Program-made: the position numbers and the translations under genes
Notes under the pieces: generated by a model
The model's database searches: none
Told to the model about the DNA's origin: nothing
The model's input: only the letters and a program-made list of their open reading frames with translations
Assembly: GCA_034664125.1 (NCBI GenBank)
Contig: JAXDIG010000007.1
Location: 1 to 64,000 of the forward strand
DNA from: JACVRW01 sp034664125
Lineage (GTDB): Bacteria > Actinomycetota > Thermoleophilia > Solirubrobacterales > Thermoleophilaceae
Direction: 5' to 3'
Length of the DNA stretch: 64,000 nucleotides
In this document: positions 62,331-64,000 of the stretch, piece after piece
How the letters are laid out: each line of letters begins with the position of its first letter
Numbering within the stretch: the stretch's first letter is position 1

Positions 62331-63605
62331 CTAAGCGCGGAACGCGGCGCGCCCCGGGTACTCGGCGTCCGCGCCAAGCGCCTCCTCGATGCGCAGCAGC
62401 TGGTTGTACTTCGCCACCCTGTCCGAGCGAGACGGGGCGCCCGTCTTGATCTGACCGCAGCCGGTGGCCACCGCCAAGTCGGCGATCGTCGTGTCCTCGG
62501 TTTCCCCGGAGCGGTGCGACATGACCGCGGTGTACCCGGCCTCCTGCGCGGTCCGCACGGCATCGAGCGTCTCGGTGAGCGTTCCGATCTGGTTGACCTT
62601 GATCAGGATCGAGTTCGCCACGCCGGCCTCGATCCCGCGCCGCAGCCGCTCGGTGTTGGTCACGAACAGGTCGTCCCCCACGAGCTGCACGCGCTCGCCG
62701 ATCTGCTCGGTCAGGGCGCGCCAGCCGGCCCAGTCCTCCTCGTCCATGCCGTCCTCGATCGAGAGCACCGGGTAGCGGGACGAGATGTCGGCCCAGTAGG
62801 CCGCCATCTCCTCGGCGGTGAGCACCCGCCCCTCGTGCTCGAGGACGTACGAACCGCCCTCGTAGATCTCGCTGGTGGCGGGGTCGAGCGCGATCGCCAC
62901 GTTGTCGCCGGGCGCATAGCCGGCCGCCTCGATGCCCCGGATCAGCACCTCGAGCGCGGCCTCGTTCGAGGCCAGGTCCGGCGCGAAGCCGCCCTCGTCG
63001 CCGACGGCGGTGGCCAGGCCGGCCTCGTGCAGCGTGCGCTTGAGCGCGTGGAACACCTCGGCCCCCGTGCGCAGCGCCTCCGAGAAGCTCGGTGCCCCCA
63101 CTGGCACGACCATGAACTCCTGGAAGTCCACCTTGTTGTCGGCATGAGCGCCGCCGTTGAGCACGTTCATCATCGGCACCGGCAGCACGTGCGCCGCCTC
63201 CCCGCCCAGGTAGCGCCAGAGCGGCAGCCCGGCTTCGGCGGCGGCGGCCTTTGCCGCGGCCAGCGACACGCCCAGGATCGCGTTCGCGCCCAGCCGGCCC
63301 TTGTTGGCCGTGCCGTCCAGCTCGATCATCGCCCGGTCGACGGCGGGCTGATCGGCGGCGTCGAGGCCGCGCACCGCGTCGGCGAGCTCGCCGTTCGCGT
63401 TCGCGACCGCCCGCGACACGCCCTTGCCGCTCCATGCCTCCCCGCCGTCGCGCAGCTCGACGGCCTCGAACTCGCCGGTCGACGCGCCGGAGGGCACAGC
63501 CGCCCGTCCGGACGCACCCGACTTCAGCACGACGTCGACCTCGACGGTGGGGTTGCCGCGGCTGTCGACGATCTGCCGCGCGTGCACCTTCTCGATCTCG
63601 CTCAA
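62331..63605 (-). CDS. eno: Enolase
   Basis: A 424-residue enolase of normal length, converting 2-phosphoglycerate to phosphoenolpyruvate with Mg2+. Visible are ARQIVDSRGNPTVEVDV, SGASTGEFEAVELRDG (mobile loop), NGGAHADNKVDFQEF, the Mg ligand region LSIEDGMDEEDWAGW, GDDLFVTN, the catalytic Lys in ILIKVNQIGTLTET, and VMSHRSGETEDT. The start is TTG 63605, overlapping the MazG stop in a TTGA, so translation is coupled. The unusual start may lower its rate, surprising for an abundant glycolytic enzyme. Confidence 0.95.
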   Translation of the reverse strand: MSEIEKVHARQIVDSRGNPTVEVDVVLKSGASGRAAVPSGASTGEFEAVELRDGGEAWSGKGVSRAVANANGELADAVRGLDAADQPAVDRAMIELDGTANKGRLGANAILGVSLAAAKAAAAEAGLPLWRYLGGEAAHVLPVPMMNVLNGGAHADNKVDFQEFMVVPVGAPSFSEALRTGAEVFHALKRTLHEAGLATAVGDEGGFAPDLASNEAALEVLIRGIEAAGYAPGDNVAIALDPATSEIYEGGSYVLEHEGRVLTAEEMAAYWADISSRYPVLSIEDGMDEEDWAGWRALTEQIGERVQLVGDDLFVTNTERLRRGIEAGVANSILIKVNQIGTLTETLDAVRTAQEAGYTAVMSHRSGETEDTTIADLAVATGCGQIKTGAPSRSDRVAKYNQLLRIEEALGADAEYPGRAAFRA

Positions 63606-64000
63606 GCTCCGTCCACCTCGTCTTTGAATCGGTCCGCTGCGTGCCGCAGGGCCAGCTCGGGGTCCACTCCCGCGTCGACCGCCTCGCGGACGGCGGCCAG
63701 CAGCCGGTCGCCCGGGTCCTGCGAGTCTGAATCCAAGCGGAACCCCGCGCTCTCTGCCCGCCTGAGGACCTTCTTCGCATAGAGCGTCGCGGGCAGGTTC
63801 TCCGGGATGTCGCCGAAGATCGCGCCGGCGCGCTCGTCCTCGCGCTTGATCTCGTCCCAGTTGCGCACCACGTCGCCGGCCGTCTCGGCCTCGCGATCGC
63901 CGAAGACATGCGGGTGGCGGCGGATCAGCTTCGCGCGTACGTGATCGGCCACCTCCGGGAGGCTGCCGGCACCGCGCTCCTCGAGCAGGAGCGCCAGGAA
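63602..64000 (-). CDS. mazG: MazG-family nucleotide pyrophosphohydrolase, C-terminal part (cut by window edge)
   Basis: 132 codons are visible; the 5' part lies beyond 64000. LLEERGAGSLPEVADHVRAKLIRRHPHVFGD is the conserved MazG helix region, followed by VVRNWDEIKREDERAG, and the C-terminal half has GDIPENLPATLYAKKVLRRAESAGF. MazG hydrolyses NTPs to NMP and pyrophosphate and is linked to removal of damaged nucleotides and to ppGpp balance. The metal-binding first domain is not in view. The TGA stop overlaps the enolase TTG start. Confidence 0.9.
   Translation of the reverse strand, partial: FLALLLEERGAGSLPEVADHVRAKLIRRHPHVFGDREAETAGDVVRNWDEIKREDERAGAIFGDIPENLPATLYAKKVLRRAESAGFRLDSDSQDPGDRLLAAVREAVDAGVDPELALRHAADRFKDEVDGA

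Overview
The window is about 70% GC chromosomal DNA. It has many GTG and TTG starts, short gene gaps and frequent ATGA/GTGA start-stop overlaps. The gene mix fits a high-GC Gram-positive lineage, most likely the actinobacterial class Thermoleophilia (Solirubrobacterales-like): an MazG-enolase-FtsB cluster, CsrA, an ECF sigma factor with a membrane tail, a cbb3-type oxidase, and an initiator tRNA with a C1:U72 mismatch and no encoded CCA. The taxon is an inference from gene content, not from a marker search.

Region 1 (1-15.6 kb) is fatty/amino-acid oxidation and respiration. A truncated 3-hydroxyacyl-CoA dehydrogenase follows a glutaryl-CoA-type acyl-CoA dehydrogenase preceded by a nearly perfect 28-bp palindrome. 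After a broken initiator-tRNA fragment comes a long minus-strand respiratory unit: CcoN, a CcoO/diheme c subunit, three small membrane or accessory proteins, an alpha/beta-barrel protein, a 1079-residue membrane protein with three internal repeats, and the haem chaperone/lyase genes ccmE and ccmF. A two-component system and hemA run the other way, separated from ccoN by a 13-bp inverted repeat. Haem supply, cytochrome c maturation and oxidase are therefore together.

Region 2 (15.7-30.8 kb) is a catabolic island around a GntR/FadR-type regulator. One arm (minus) encodes FAH-family hydrolase, BKACE (DUF849), SDR, M24 peptidase-fold hydrolase, Gfo/Idh/MocA oxidoreductase, EamA permease, NAD-dependent epimerase/dehydrogenase and aldehyde dehydrogenase. 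The other arm (plus) encodes a Dpp-type ABC importer with a fused double ATPase and an SMP-30-type lactonase whose usual start codon is missing.

Region 3 (30.9-41.4 kb) is a nine-gene minus-strand operon in which every junction overlaps by 4 or 8 bases: SsuA/TauA-like binding protein, cyclase-family hydrolase, SsuB-like ATPase, two SsuC-like permeases, a metal-ligand-deficient M24/creatinase-fold protein, a ROK repressor, a GMC oxidoreductase fused to a gluconate-2-dehydrogenase-subunit-3 domain, and an aldo/keto reductase. A site resembling the Bacillus XylR (ROK) operator lies upstream of the first gene.

Region 4 (41.4-64 kb) is mixed housekeeping and signalling: tRNA-fMet, a 1079-residue flavoprotein fused to an acetoacetate-decarboxylase-like domain, Ppx/GppA, a ThDP enzyme, a haloalkane-dehalogenase-like hydrolase, a membrane PP2C phosphatase, tRNA-Leu(UAA), an ECF sigma factor with a transmembrane tail, CsaA-like protein, an R2-like ligand-binding oxidase, a rhomboid-fold protein lacking its catalytic residues, a GCS2 carboxylate-amine ligase, a DUF2090 aldolase-like protein, CsrA, FtsB, enolase and the C-terminal part of MazG. 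No insertion sequence, CRISPR array, rRNA or replication origin was seen.
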